The translations under genes were made by a program, and so were the position numbers. Positions 1-7,682 of a stretch of 64,000 nt of DNA are shown here, piece after piece. This stretch comes from Acidobacteriota bacterium (GTDB taxonomy: Bacteria; Acidobacteriota; Vicinamibacteria; Vicinamibacterales; UBA2999). Numbering within the stretch: position 1 is the stretch's first letter; every line of letters begins with the position of its first letter. The stretch lies in assembly GCA_963169195.1 (NCBI GenBank), contig CAUJDN010000045.1:1-64000 (forward strand), written 5' to 3'. The notes under the pieces are model-generated. The model made no database searches and was not told the origin of the DNA. It saw only the letters and a program-made list of their open reading frames with translations.

Positions 1-322
1 CGCGGGGCTCGAGCACGCCGGCCCGGACGGCGCCAAGCGCCTCCCGCGCCGCGCCCAGGTCGGCCGGGTCCGCGCTCTCGCGGTACCGCTCGAGGTGCGC
101 GCGCGCCAGGACGACGGCGGCGGCATCCTGTGTGTCCGGGGTTTTCCGGGCCATCGTGGCGGCCTCGATGGCCTGGTCGAACCTCCGCTCGTTGTAGAGC
201 GCCAGGGCCCGGGCCAGATCGGCGCGGTTGGCCTGGACGGGCCCGGCCGTGGTGAGCAGGGCGGCCACGCCGATCGCTGCGCCAAACGCCGCGCGCCGCA
301 GGAAGACGAAGGAGATTGCCAC
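1..322 (-). CDS. N-terminal part of a secreted TPR-like protein, cut by the window edge
   Basis: Reading leftwards from a GTG at 322, the frame stays open to the window edge (107 codons). The first 30 or so residues form a typical signal peptide: a basic FLRRAA patch, then a hydrophobic AAIGVAALLTTAGPVQA segment with a likely cleavage after AQA/VQA. The following residues (RADLARALALYNERRFDQAI, then a second helix pair) have the spacing of a tetratricopeptide repeat. The gene is divergent from pcnB. No good Shine-Dalgarno sequence is visible before the GTG, so the start is uncertain. The function of the full protein cannot be told. Confidence 0.6.
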   Translation of the reverse strand, partial: MAISFVFLRRAAFGAAIGVAALLTTAGPVQANRADLARALALYNERRFDQAIEAATMARKTPDTQDAAAVVLARAHLERYRESADPADLGAAREALGAVRAGVLEPR

Positions 323-351
323 GGGTCCAGAGGGGCATCGTAGCACGCTGG

Positions 352-357
352 TACAAT
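352..357 (+). promoter_or_regulatory. -10 box (TACAAT) of pcnB
   Basis: TACAAT lies 10 nt before the ATG at 368 and there is no Shine-Dalgarno sequence between. This is the same arrangement as at serC, DUF1015, M28, beta-CASP, DinB, M61 and the histidine kinase, and it points to a leaderless or nearly leaderless mRNA. No clear -35 box is seen. Confidence 0.45.
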
Positions 358-367
358 GTCGGGCTGC

Positions 368-1807
368 ATGGCCGCTCCCGTGATCGTGCCCCGCGCCGAG
401 CACTCGATCTCACGCCGAGATATCGACCCGGATGCCCTCAAGGTCCTGTACCGCCTTCGCGACTTCAGCTACACGGCGTACCTGGTGGGAGGCGGCGTGC
501 GCGACCTGTTGCTGGGCCGGTACCCGAAGGACTTCGACGTGGGCACCGATGCCCACCCGTACCAGATCAAGAAGCTGTTCCGGAACTGCTGGATCATCGG
601 CCGCCGGTTCCGCCTGGCTCACGTGCGATTCGGCAACAAGACCATCGAAGTGGCGACCTTCCGGCGGCACGTGGCCGCCGACGAGAGCGTCGAGGGCAGC
701 GACCAGGCCTCGCAGCCCGACCTGACACCGGCCGCGGAACCGCCCGGGGAGGCGAGATCACCCGGAAGTGTGGTCCGCCACGATAACACCTTCGGTACGC
801 CGGAGGAGGACGCCTTCCGCCGGGACTTCACCATCAACGCCCTGTTCTACGACATCGCCACGTTTTCGATCATCGACTACGTGGGCGGGCTCGAGGACCT
901 GCGCCGGCGTGTCATCCGATCCATCGGGGATCCCGTCCAGCGCTTCGAGGAAGACCCGGTCCGGATGCTCCGGGCGGTCTCGTTCGCCTCGCGCCTCGAC
1001 TTCGCGCTGGATCCGCCCATTGTCGACGCCATCCGGCGGCAGCGGCACCTGATGGCGCTGGCGTCCCCGGCGCGGATGATCGAGGAGTACTACAAGATCC
1101 TGCGTTCCGGCGCGGCGGAGCGGACCTTCCGCGGGCTCGCGGAGCATGGCCTGCTGGAGCCCGTGACGCCGGAGTTGCAGAGGCGCGCCGTGCACGAGCC
1201 GCTCTGGGAGTCGCTGCAGGCGCTCGACACGTACCGACAGCGATTCACCGAGACCCCTGCCATGCTGACCAATCCGCTGCTGCTGGGATCGCTCCTGCTG
1301 CCCATTGGCGTGATGCCCCGAGCCCATGATGTGTCGCTCACCGGGTCCGACGTCGAAGGCGAGGGCATGGAGACTGCACCGGACGAGGACATCGCGGCGC
1401 GGCGGCGCCCGCGGGGCCGCTCGTGGGCGGCCGACCGGCGCGAGCGGCGGCCGAAGCCCCCCGTGCTGAAGATCGGCCTGCTGCCCATCGCGCGCCGCGA
1501 CTCGGAGCGGCTGCGCCAGCTCCTCGCGCTCCAGGGACGGCTGCGCGATCTCGAATCGTCCGCGCGGGCGAAACGCGCGTTGACACAGCGGGGGCCGTTC
1601 CAGGATGCGCTGACCTGGCTGGAGATTCACGGCCGCGCGCCGGAGATCGTGGAGCACTGGCGCGGGTTCGTCGAGGCCATGGGCGCGCAGCCGGCGCCAG
1701 CCGGCGAGGGGGACAGCGCTGCGGGGACAGGCGAGGCCCCTCGCCGCCGGCGCCGCCGAGGCGGCCGCCGGCGTGGGGGGCGTCATCGACGCCCGAGGGA
1801 GAGCTGA
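368..1807 (+). CDS. pcnB: Poly(A) polymerase I / tRNA nucleotidyltransferase family
   Basis: Class II nucleotidyltransferase that adds 3' poly(A) tails to RNA, marking it for decay. The N-terminal catalytic domain shows the family signatures: VGGGVRDLLLG (about residue 40) and KDFDVGTDA with the catalytic DxD-like pair (about 55-62). Further on are the RRDFTINALFYD segment, the YVGGLEDL motif and FxEDPVRMLRAVSFASRLDF. An insert of about 35 residues rich in acid and Pro (near 105-135) separates two catalytic segments. The C-terminus ends in a very basic Arg/Gly tail (RRRRRRGGRRRGGRHRR) of the kind often found on bacterial PcnB and fitting RNA binding. ATG 368 is chosen because the ATG at 356 overlaps the -10 box. 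It converges on serC with 3 nt between the stops. Confidence 0.9.
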   Translation: MAAPVIVPRAEHSISRRDIDPDALKVLYRLRDFSYTAYLVGGGVRDLLLGRYPKDFDVGTDAHPYQIKKLFRNCWIIGRRFRLAHVRFGNKTIEVATFRRHVAADESVEGSDQASQPDLTPAAEPPGEARSPGSVVRHDNTFGTPEEDAFRRDFTINALFYDIATFSIIDYVGGLEDLRRRVIRSIGDPVQRFEEDPVRMLRAVSFASRLDFALDPPIVDAIRRQRHLMALASPARMIEEYYKILRSGAAERTFRGLAEHGLLEPVTPELQRRAVHEPLWESLQALDTYRQRFTETPAMLTNPLLLGSLLLPIGVMPRAHDVSLTGSDVEGEGMETAPDEDIAARRRPRGRSWAADRRERRPKPPVLKIGLLPIARRDSERLRQLLALQGRLRDLESSARAKRALTQRGPFQDALTWLEIHGRAPEIVEHWRGFVEAMGAQPAPAGEGDSAAGTGEAPRRRRRRGGRRRGGRHRRPRES

Positions 1808-1810
1808 CGG

Positions 1811-2908
1811 CTAGCCGTTCTTCGCCTCGAACTCCTGCATGAACTGTACGAGCGCGTCCACGCCCTCCTCGGGGAACGCATTGTAGATGGATGCGCGGAT
1901 GCCGCCCACGGAGCGGTGGCCCTTCAGGCCGTCGAGCCCGGCGGCCGTCGCCTCCTTCACGAACTTCTTCTCGAGCTCCTCGGACGGGAGCCGGAAGGTC
2001 ACGTTCATCATCGAGCGGCTGTCCTTCTCGGCGGTGCCGGCATAGAAGCCGCTGAGGTCGATTTCCGCGTAGAGCTTGCCGGCCTTGTGCGCGTTGCGCG
2101 CCGCCATGGCGTCGAGTCCGCCCTGGGCCAGCGCCCACTTCGTCACGAGCCCCATGAGGTAGATGCCGAAGCAGGGTGGCGTGTTGTACATCGAGCCGTT
2201 CTCGGCGTGCACGGCATAGTTGAGCATCGTGTGCAGCGCTTTCGACGAGCGTGACAGCAGGTCCTCGCGGATGATGACCAGCGTGACGCCCGACGGCCCC
2301 AGGTTCTTCTGCGCGCCGGCATAGATGAGGCCGTACTTCGACACGTCGATCGGCCGGCTGAGGATGTCGGACGACGCGTCGGCCACGAGCGGGACGTTCC
2401 CGACCGCAGGCTCGGCCTTCCACTCGGTACCGAACAGCGTGTTGTTCGTCGTGATGTGCACGTAGGCAGCGCTCGGGTCGAGTCTCAGCTCGTCCTGCCG
2501 CGGAATGCGCGAGAAGTTCTCGCTCTCGCTTGAACCTGCGATGTTGATCGGGCCGACGCGCCTGGCCTCCTTCAGGGCTTTCTGGGACCAGCCGCCGGTG
2601 ATGATGTAGTCGGCCGACTGCCCTTCGGCGAGCAGATTGAGCGGGACCATCGAGAACTGCAACGACGCTCCCCCCTGCAGGAAGAGCACCTTGTAGGCCG
2701 ACGGGATGTTGGCGAGAGCCCGGACATCGGCCTCGGCGCGCGCCAGGATACCCTCGAAGGTCTTCGAGCGGTGGCTGACCTCGAGGACCGACATCCCGAC
2801 GTCCGGGAGGGCCACGAGGTCGCGCTGCGCCTCTTCGAGCACGGGCAGCGGGAGTACGGCGGGGCCGGCCGAGAAGTTGAACACACGATGCGCGGAAATG
2901 GTGGGCAT
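1811..2908 (-). CDS. serC: Phosphoserine aminotransferase
   Basis: PLP-dependent class V aminotransferase converting 3-phosphohydroxypyruvate and glutamate to phosphoserine, the second step of serine synthesis (also used for pyridoxal phosphate). At 365 aa it has the usual length. The start VFNFSAGPAVLP is the classic SerC N-terminus. LFLQGGASLQFSMVPLNLL follows, and YAGAQKNLGPSGVTLVIIR carries the PLP-binding lysine. Near the C-terminus are MMNVTFR and GHRSVGGIRASIYNA, the substrate-phosphate region. It lies 48 nt downstream of the DUF1015 gene on the same strand. A separate -10-like TAGACT sits 9 nt before its ATG. Confidence 0.95.
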   Translation of the reverse strand: MPTISAHRVFNFSAGPAVLPLPVLEEAQRDLVALPDVGMSVLEVSHRSKTFEGILARAEADVRALANIPSAYKVLFLQGGASLQFSMVPLNLLAEGQSADYIITGGWSQKALKEARRVGPINIAGSSESENFSRIPRQDELRLDPSAAYVHITTNNTLFGTEWKAEPAVGNVPLVADASSDILSRPIDVSKYGLIYAGAQKNLGPSGVTLVIIREDLLSRSSKALHTMLNYAVHAENGSMYNTPPCFGIYLMGLVTKWALAQGGLDAMAARNAHKAGKLYAEIDLSGFYAGTAEKDSRSMMNVTFRLPSEELEKKFVKEATAAGLDGLKGHRSVGGIRASIYNAFPEEGVDALVQFMQEFEAKNG

Positions 2909-2917
2909 GATGGGTCT

Positions 2918-2923
2918 AGTCTA
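2918..2923 (-). promoter_or_regulatory. -10-like box (TAGACT) of serC
   Basis: On the minus strand TAGACT ends 9 nt before the serC ATG at 2908, in the short gap after the DUF1015 gene. No Shine-Dalgarno sequence lies between, which suits a leaderless internal transcript. Confidence 0.35.
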
Positions 2924-2956
2924 TCGCGCGGTGTCGATGAAGAAATGGTCCCTCTG

Positions 2957-4168
2957 CTAGGCAATCACGTGTGACAGCAGGCCGTCGCGCAGCTTCGGCT
3001 CGAACCACGTGGACTTGGGCGGCATGATGCCGCCGGCGTCGGCGATGCGCATCAGGTCGTCGAGCGATACGGGATACATCGAGAACGCCACGGCGAAGGC
3101 GCCGGAGTCCACGAGCCGCTCGAGCTCGGCGGTGCCGCGGATGCCACCCACGAACTCGATGCGCGTGTCGGTCCGGACGTCCGCGATGCCGAGCAGCGGC
3201 CCGAGCACCTCGCGCTCGAGGATGTCCACGTCGAGCGCGGCCGGCGCGCCGGCACCGGACCGCGCCAGGTCAATCGTGTACCAGCGTCCCGCCACCCGCA
3301 TCGCGGCGAGCCCCTTTCGGCTCGGCGAGGGTGGCCCGCCTTCGCGGACGTCGAGCCTCGCGGCCAGGGCCTCGAGGAACGCCTCGGCGCCATGCCCATG
3401 CAGGTCGCGCACGACGCGGTTGTACGGCAGCACCTGCACCTGGTCGTCGGGGAACGCGACCGCCATCACGCGGTCCCACTCGCCCGCCCCGTCGGCGGCA
3501 CGCGCCTGACGGGCGCGCGCCGCGCTGGCCGCTCGGTGGTGGCCATCGGCGATATACAGGACCGGCACCGCGGTGAATCCACCGACGAGGGCGGCGTGCT
3601 CGGAAGGGGAAACGCGCCACACCTCGTGCCGGACGCCGTCGGGCGCGGTGAAGTCGAACAGCGGAGCCGCCTGGACGACGCGGGCGACGACCGCATCGAT
3701 GGCCCGCGAGGCCTTGTAGGTGAGGAACACGGGCCCGGTCTGCGCCTCGATGGCCAGCATGTGCCGGGTGCGGTCGTCCTCCTTGTCGGGGCGCGTCTTC
3801 TCGTGCTTGCGAATGAGGTTGCGGTCGTACTCGTCCACCGAGAAGCACGCGGCAATGCCGGCCTGGACGTGCGCGCCCATGTGGAGGCGGTAGACGTAGA
3901 AGCTGGGGGCATCCTCCAGCACCAGTGGCGCGGCCTGTTTCAGCGCCGCGAAGTTCGCCACGGCGCGATCGTAGACCTCCGAGCCGTGCGGATCGGTGCC
4001 AGCCGGCAGGTCAATCTCCGGCCGGGACACGTGGAGGAAACTCAGGGGATTGCCGGCCGCCAGCGCGCGCGCTTCGTCCGTGCTGACAACGTCGTAAGGC
4101 ACCGCCGCCACGCGCGCCGCGGCCTCCGGCACCGGCCGCAGCGCGGCAAATGGATAGATGAGGGACAT
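2957..4168 (-). CDS. DUF1015 family protein, serine-pathway partner
   Basis: 403-aa cytosolic protein of the DUF1015 family, widely found beside serA/serC but without an established reaction. Typical features are the N-terminal YPFAALRPVPEAAARVAAVPYDVVSTDEAR, the FLHVSRPEIDL segment, RKHEKTRPDKEDDRTRHM and YIADGHHRAASA; the charged and His-rich motifs suggest a phosphoryl or nucleotide site. The ATG at 4168 is chosen because a perfect TATAAT stands 6 nt upstream and the conserved family N-terminus begins there. The frame stays open about 290 nt further upstream but that part is not protein-like. It is probably the first gene of a DUF1015-serC unit. Confidence 0.85.
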   Translation of the reverse strand: MSLIYPFAALRPVPEAAARVAAVPYDVVSTDEARALAAGNPLSFLHVSRPEIDLPAGTDPHGSEVYDRAVANFAALKQAAPLVLEDAPSFYVYRLHMGAHVQAGIAACFSVDEYDRNLIRKHEKTRPDKEDDRTRHMLAIEAQTGPVFLTYKASRAIDAVVARVVQAAPLFDFTAPDGVRHEVWRVSPSEHAALVGGFTAVPVLYIADGHHRAASAARARQARAADGAGEWDRVMAVAFPDDQVQVLPYNRVVRDLHGHGAEAFLEALAARLDVREGGPPSPSRKGLAAMRVAGRWYTIDLARSGAGAPAALDVDILEREVLGPLLGIADVRTDTRIEFVGGIRGTAELERLVDSGAFAVAFSMYPVSLDDLMRIADAGGIMPPKSTWFEPKLRDGLLSHVIA

Positions 4169-4174
4169 AGGGGG

Positions 4175-4180
4175 ATTATA
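4175..4180 (-). promoter_or_regulatory. -10 box (TATAAT) of the DUF1015 gene
   Basis: A perfect TATAAT on the minus strand with only 6 nt (CCCCCT) to the ATG at 4168. Transcription from it would begin at or next to the start codon. Confidence 0.5.
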
Positions 4181-4203
4181 GGAGGACCGAGCCGGGGCGC
4201 CGA

Positions 4204-4240
4204 GCACCCAGCACCCCTGCACCCAGCACCCCTGCACCCG
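4204..4240. repeat. 15-bp tandem repeat after the outer-membrane protein gene
   Basis: Two full copies of GCACCCAGCACCCCT followed by a partial third, just past the stop of the 4249-4734 gene. It belongs to the group of short 3'-flank repeats seen along the chromosomal part of the window. Confidence 0.7.
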
Positions 4241-4248
4241 AGTGGTGC

Positions 4249-4734
4249 CTACTTGAACGTCCAGCCCACGCCGAACTTCACGTCGGGCGAGTCGATGGCG
4301 CCGATCTTCACCTCGAAGGACAGGCCGTCCTCGTGCTCGGCGCCGAAGACGAAGCTGAAGCCCCCTTCCGTCTCCGAACCATCGCCGCGCCCGCGGCCGT
4401 CGTTGTCCCAGGCGTAGAAGTTGATGGCCGGCCCCCCACCCGCATAGAGGCCCCACGACGACCGTCTGGGGAACTTGTAGACGAACTCCATGTTCAGGGC
4501 CGTGGTCACCAGGTCGTCACCGAGCCCGAGCTCGATGTTCGGCTTGAAGTGCAGGCGGTCGACGAGTGCCGACGTCTCGTAGTGGCCGCCGACGTAGACC
4601 TGGTCGGGATCCACCGAGACTCCGCCCCGCACGCCTGGTCCCTGTGCCGCCGAGGGTGTGGCGCAGGCCATGACCGTCAATACGACGAGTAAGAACTTCA
4701 CGCGAGTAGCCATCCAGGACGGGATTGGCAGCAT
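4249..4734 (-). CDS. Small secreted outer-membrane beta-barrel-like protein
   Basis: 161 aa. The N-terminus (VKFLLVVLTVMACATPSAAQG) is a signal peptide with cleavage after AAQ. The rest alternates Gly/aromatic strands (YVGGHYETSALVDRLHF, FVYKFPRRSSWGLYAGGGPA) and ends in KFGVGWTFK, a terminal aromatic typical of outer-membrane barrels. The ATG at 4734 has a GGAGG six nt upstream, which decides it over the ATG at 4713. No specific function can be assigned. It stands alone between the DUF1015 and M23 genes. Confidence 0.7.
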   Translation of the reverse strand: MLPIPSWMATRVKFLLVVLTVMACATPSAAQGPGVRGGVSVDPDQVYVGGHYETSALVDRLHFKPNIELGLGDDLVTTALNMEFVYKFPRRSSWGLYAGGGPAINFYAWDNDGRGRGDGSETEGGFSFVFGAEHEDGLSFEVKIGAIDSPDVKFGVGWTFK

Positions 4735-4837
4735 AAGGACCCTCCAACGGGGCGGTAGCAGAAGTCGTGCCGGCAGTGGTTGAACCGTGCGGACTGCGGG
4801 CAGACGCCGCGGCTGTCCGGACGGGGACGTGCCGTTT

Positions 4838-6082
4838 CTAGTCGGCGGCGCGGAGGGCCGTGGCCTGAAGCAGACCGAGCAGGCGCGCGCGCGCGCTGAC
4901 GAACGCGGCGAGCTCGACGGCGGGTACCGGCTCGCCCGGCGGCATGTTGCGATGCTCGACGACGGGGTTGACGTAGGCGCCGTTCTTCCGCAGGCCGTAA
5001 TGCAGGTGCGGGCCGGTCGCCAGGCCCGTGGCGCCCACCTTGCCCACGAGGTCGCCCTGCGACACGCGGGTCCCGGCGCGCACGTGCATGGCCGACAGGT
5101 GGAGGTACTCGCTCTCGTAGCCGTTGCTGTGCCTGATGCGCACCGTGCGCCCGCCGCCCCCGGTCCACCCGGCCAGGGTCACGGTGCCGGGCGCCACGGC
5201 CACCACCGGGGCACCGGTCGGGGCCGAGTAGTCCACGCCGTTGTGGGCCCTCGTGTACTTCAGGATGGGATGCCGGCGGGCGGACGAGAACCGTGACGTG
5301 ATGCGCGGCTCGAACTTGAGCGGCGACTTCAGGAAGAACCGCTTCAGCGAGCGGCCCTCCTCGTCGTAGTACGCGGGCCTGCTGCCGTGCGGGGCGTAGC
5401 GGTAGGCCCGCAGCGCGCGGCCGCTCGCCACGAACTCCGCCGCCAGGATGGCGCCGTATCCGGCGAAGGCACCCTCGCGGGTCTTGCGCTCGACGACCAG
5501 GCGGAACTCGTCGCCCGGCTGCAGCTCGGAGGAGAAGTCGAGCTCGCCGGAGAAGACGTCGGCGAGGGCGAGGGCCAGGTCCAGGCGTTCGCCGGCGGCC
5601 TCCAGCGCCTGGGTGAGCGAGGGTGTCTCCCTCGAGATCCGGCCCTCGACGGCATCGACCGTGACCTGCTTGGCGATTGGCTCGATCGCGGCCGTGAACG
5701 AGCGCGACAGGTCGGCCCCGACGCGGAGGCGCTGATCGCCGTCGATCTCGTACTCGAAGCTGCGAACGCGGCCGTCGAGCAGCCGATCCATGACGAAGGG
5801 CTGGCCCACCCGCATGCGCCGCACGTCGAACACGGCCCGCACCGCGGCAATGAGCGCCTGCCGGTCGCCCTCGACGACGTCGTAGCGCGCGAACATGCCG
5901 TCCAGCGTCACGCCGGGCTGGATCGCCCCGGCGATGAGCTCGGAGTCCGCGACGAGCTCGATGTCGGTCGTGCGCCGGGGGCCGGCCGAATCCCCGAAGG
6001 ACTGCGCCTCGGCCAGCTGGCAGGCCGCCGTGCCGCACGCGGCGACACCGAGGAGGAAACCGACGAGTAGACGCTCGCGCAT
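4838..6082 (-). CDS. M23 family metallopeptidase (lysostaphin-like)
   Basis: 414-aa secreted zinc endopeptidase expected to cut peptidoglycan cross-bridges. The start at 6082 (MRERLLVGFLLGVAACGTAACQL) gives a signal peptide, possibly a lipoprotein one (AACQ). A mixed N-terminal region of about 250 residues resembles the accessory domains of OapA/MepM-type M23 proteins. The catalytic domain then begins at ITSRFSSARRHPILK and has HNGVDYSAPTGAPV with the first zinc ligands and GPHLHYGL with the HxH pair. A GWTGGGGRTVRIRHSNGYESEY strand lies between, as in active members. It is followed on the same strand, 79 nt upstream, by the pseudokinase-PEGA gene. Confidence 0.88.
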   Translation of the reverse strand: MRERLLVGFLLGVAACGTAACQLAEAQSFGDSAGPRRTTDIELVADSELIAGAIQPGVTLDGMFARYDVVEGDRQALIAAVRAVFDVRRMRVGQPFVMDRLLDGRVRSFEYEIDGDQRLRVGADLSRSFTAAIEPIAKQVTVDAVEGRISRETPSLTQALEAAGERLDLALALADVFSGELDFSSELQPGDEFRLVVERKTREGAFAGYGAILAAEFVASGRALRAYRYAPHGSRPAYYDEEGRSLKRFFLKSPLKFEPRITSRFSSARRHPILKYTRAHNGVDYSAPTGAPVVAVAPGTVTLAGWTGGGGRTVRIRHSNGYESEYLHLSAMHVRAGTRVSQGDLVGKVGATGLATGPHLHYGLRKNGAYVNPVVEHRNMPPGEPVPAVELAAFVSARARLLGLLQATALRAAD

Positions 6083-6161
6083 CGTGTCAGCAGAGAGAAC
6101 GCGCCATGCTAGCAGCTCGGAACGCGGGGGCGCCAGAGGATTTCTGCACCGCAAGGCCTGG

Positions 6162-7586
6162 TCACCGGCGCGACGGTCCCTTCGAGCTGGGCGCCGGGCG
6201 TTCGACGGCCGGAGGGGCCGCCCTGGCCTCCTGCAGCTCGACGTACTGCGCGGTCTGCATGTTGGCGCGGATCATCAGCGGGATCACCCGCGGCTCGCCG
6301 GTGCCGGCGCGCACCTCGATGACATGAGCGCCCACCGGCAGGGTGAGGGTGAGCGGTGTCGCGCCACGCTCGCGCCCATCGACCACCACGCGCGCCCCGT
6401 CGGGCCGCGAGGTGACCACCAGCTCGCCCTCGCCTTCCACCGGCCCTTCCACCGGGCGCGTCCAGTACCACCCGATGACCGCCGCCTGCATCAGCAGGAC
6501 GCCCACGATCACGGCCGCCCAGAGCGGCCGCAGGCCGAAGACGCGACGCCCGGCATCGACCCCGACACGCGCCGACAGCGGCACCACCTCGGGTGGCCCG
6601 GTATCCCCCAACCCGACGCCCGCCGCCTCCGCGTCAACCCAACTCTCGTGCTTCGAACCTTCGTGCTTCGAACCTTCGTGCTTCGAACCCTCGTGCTTCG
6701 AACCTTCGTGCTTCGAACCTTCGTGCTTCGAACCCTCGTGCCCTGCCCCTCCGTGCTCCTCGCCCCACTGCTCCAGCGCGCCGGTGCCCGTCACGTAGCG
6801 CCGGTTGCTCGCGAGCACCTCTTCGAAGGCAATCTGCGCAGCATGAGGTGAGTCGAAGCCGCTGCCCTCGAGCTGGAGCGCACGCCGCAGCCAGCGTGCG
6901 AAGACGGCGGAGAGCGGGTGGTCCTCGCCGCCGTGGCGTTCGCGGGCAGCCGAGACGAGGGCGGCGAGCTGATTCGGGAACTCGTCGTCTCTCAGCCTGC
7001 GGCCCAGCAGCATCGACAGCGCCACGACGCCCAGCGCCGTCGCATCGCCACGCGGCGTGCAGGTGACGAACCCTTCGGTGGGCGGCGCCGCCACTCGATA
7101 GCGCTGCCAGGCATCCTCCCGAGTCAGCCGGAGCTGGTCGAACGCGGGGCCGAACACGGCGTCGGCGATGACGACCCTGGCCGGCGGCACGATGAACAGG
7201 CGTTCCGGCGCGATGGTGCCGATGGCGTTGTCCTTGTTGTGGCGCGAGAAGAGCGCCACGGCCGGCAACAGCTGCCGCACGAGCGCCACCACGGCGTCGA
7301 TCTCCGGCCGGGCACCGGCGGCGTCGGCCGCATCCAGCAGGTCGGAGAGGCGGCTGCCGCGCGTCGCGTCGGAGACCACGACGAGCTGGTCGATGGCGGG
7401 GCGGTCCACGCGAAGGACGTGGACGTACGATGCGTGGCGCACGGCCGCGAAGCGGGCCACGCGCTCGCCCAGTGCCGTGGCAAAGGCCGTGTGCAGCACG
7501 AGCTCCGGAACCAGTTCCAGGTGCTCGACGGGTTCACCCGTGGCGGCGTCGGTCGCGGCGACGCGGCGCCCAAGCCCATCAGTCAT
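6162..7586 (-). CDS. Pseudokinase-like protein with GSKHE repeats, one membrane segment and a PEGA domain
   Basis: 474 aa. Residues 1 to about 280 have the layout of a protein kinase C-lobe but no catalytic HRD/DFG: FSRHNKDNAIGTIAPERLFIV and a following VVIADAVFG stand where the catalytic and Mg loops would be, so it is probably a pseudokinase. A run of six GSKHE pentapeptides (DNA 6646-6735) leads to a linker and one membrane helix (LWAAVIVGVLLMQAAVIGWYW). The C-terminus is a PEGA domain (GELVVTSRPDGARVVVDGRE, ATPLTLTLPVGAHVIEVR). The likely topology is kinase-like domain in the cytoplasm and PEGA outside. It is divergent from the M28 gene; a minus-strand TACAAT lies at 7616-7621. The kinase-like call is an inference. 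Confidence 0.65.
   Translation of the reverse strand: MTDGLGRRVAATDAATGEPVEHLELVPELVLHTAFATALGERVARFAAVRHASYVHVLRVDRPAIDQLVVVSDATRGSRLSDLLDAADAAGARPEIDAVVALVRQLLPAVALFSRHNKDNAIGTIAPERLFIVPPARVVIADAVFGPAFDQLRLTREDAWQRYRVAAPPTEGFVTCTPRGDATALGVVALSMLLGRRLRDDEFPNQLAALVSAARERHGGEDHPLSAVFARWLRRALQLEGSGFDSPHAAQIAFEEVLASNRRYVTGTGALEQWGEEHGGAGHEGSKHEGSKHEGSKHEGSKHEGSKHEGSKHESWVDAEAAGVGLGDTGPPEVVPLSARVGVDAGRRVFGLRPLWAAVIVGVLLMQAAVIGWYWTRPVEGPVEGEGELVVTSRPDGARVVVDGRERGATPLTLTLPVGAHVIEVRAGTGEPRVIPLMIRANMQTAQYVELQEARAAPPAVERPAPSSKGPSRR
6646..6735 (-). repeat. 15-bp tandem repeat coding for GSKHE
   Basis: Six complete, nearly identical copies of a 15-bp unit (plus-strand TCGTGCTTCGAACCT/C) lie in frame inside the pseudokinase-PEGA gene, adding a charged linker between its cytoplasmic domain and the membrane helix. 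Copy number is expected to vary between strains. Confidence 0.9.
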
Positions 7587-7667
7587 GAGGATTCCGTGCC
7601 AGGGGAGGCGACATCATTGTAATCGGGGACCGAAGCCCGAAACCGGGCGTCGTGCACGGACCTGCAT

Positions 7668-7673
7668 TACACT
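7668..7673 (+). promoter_or_regulatory. -10-like box (TACACT) of the M28 peptidase gene
   Basis: TACACT ends 9 nt before the ATG at 7683, within the 96-nt divergent gap shared with the pseudokinase-PEGA gene. The GAGGAGG further on overlaps the first codons, so either a leaderless start at 7683 or an SD-led start at 7698 is possible. Confidence 0.35.
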
Positions 7674-7682
7674 GCGTCGAGA

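Noticed and set aside
6646-6735. Possible CRISPR array
   Set aside because: The 15-bp units are directly adjacent with no spacers and are in frame in a protein gene.
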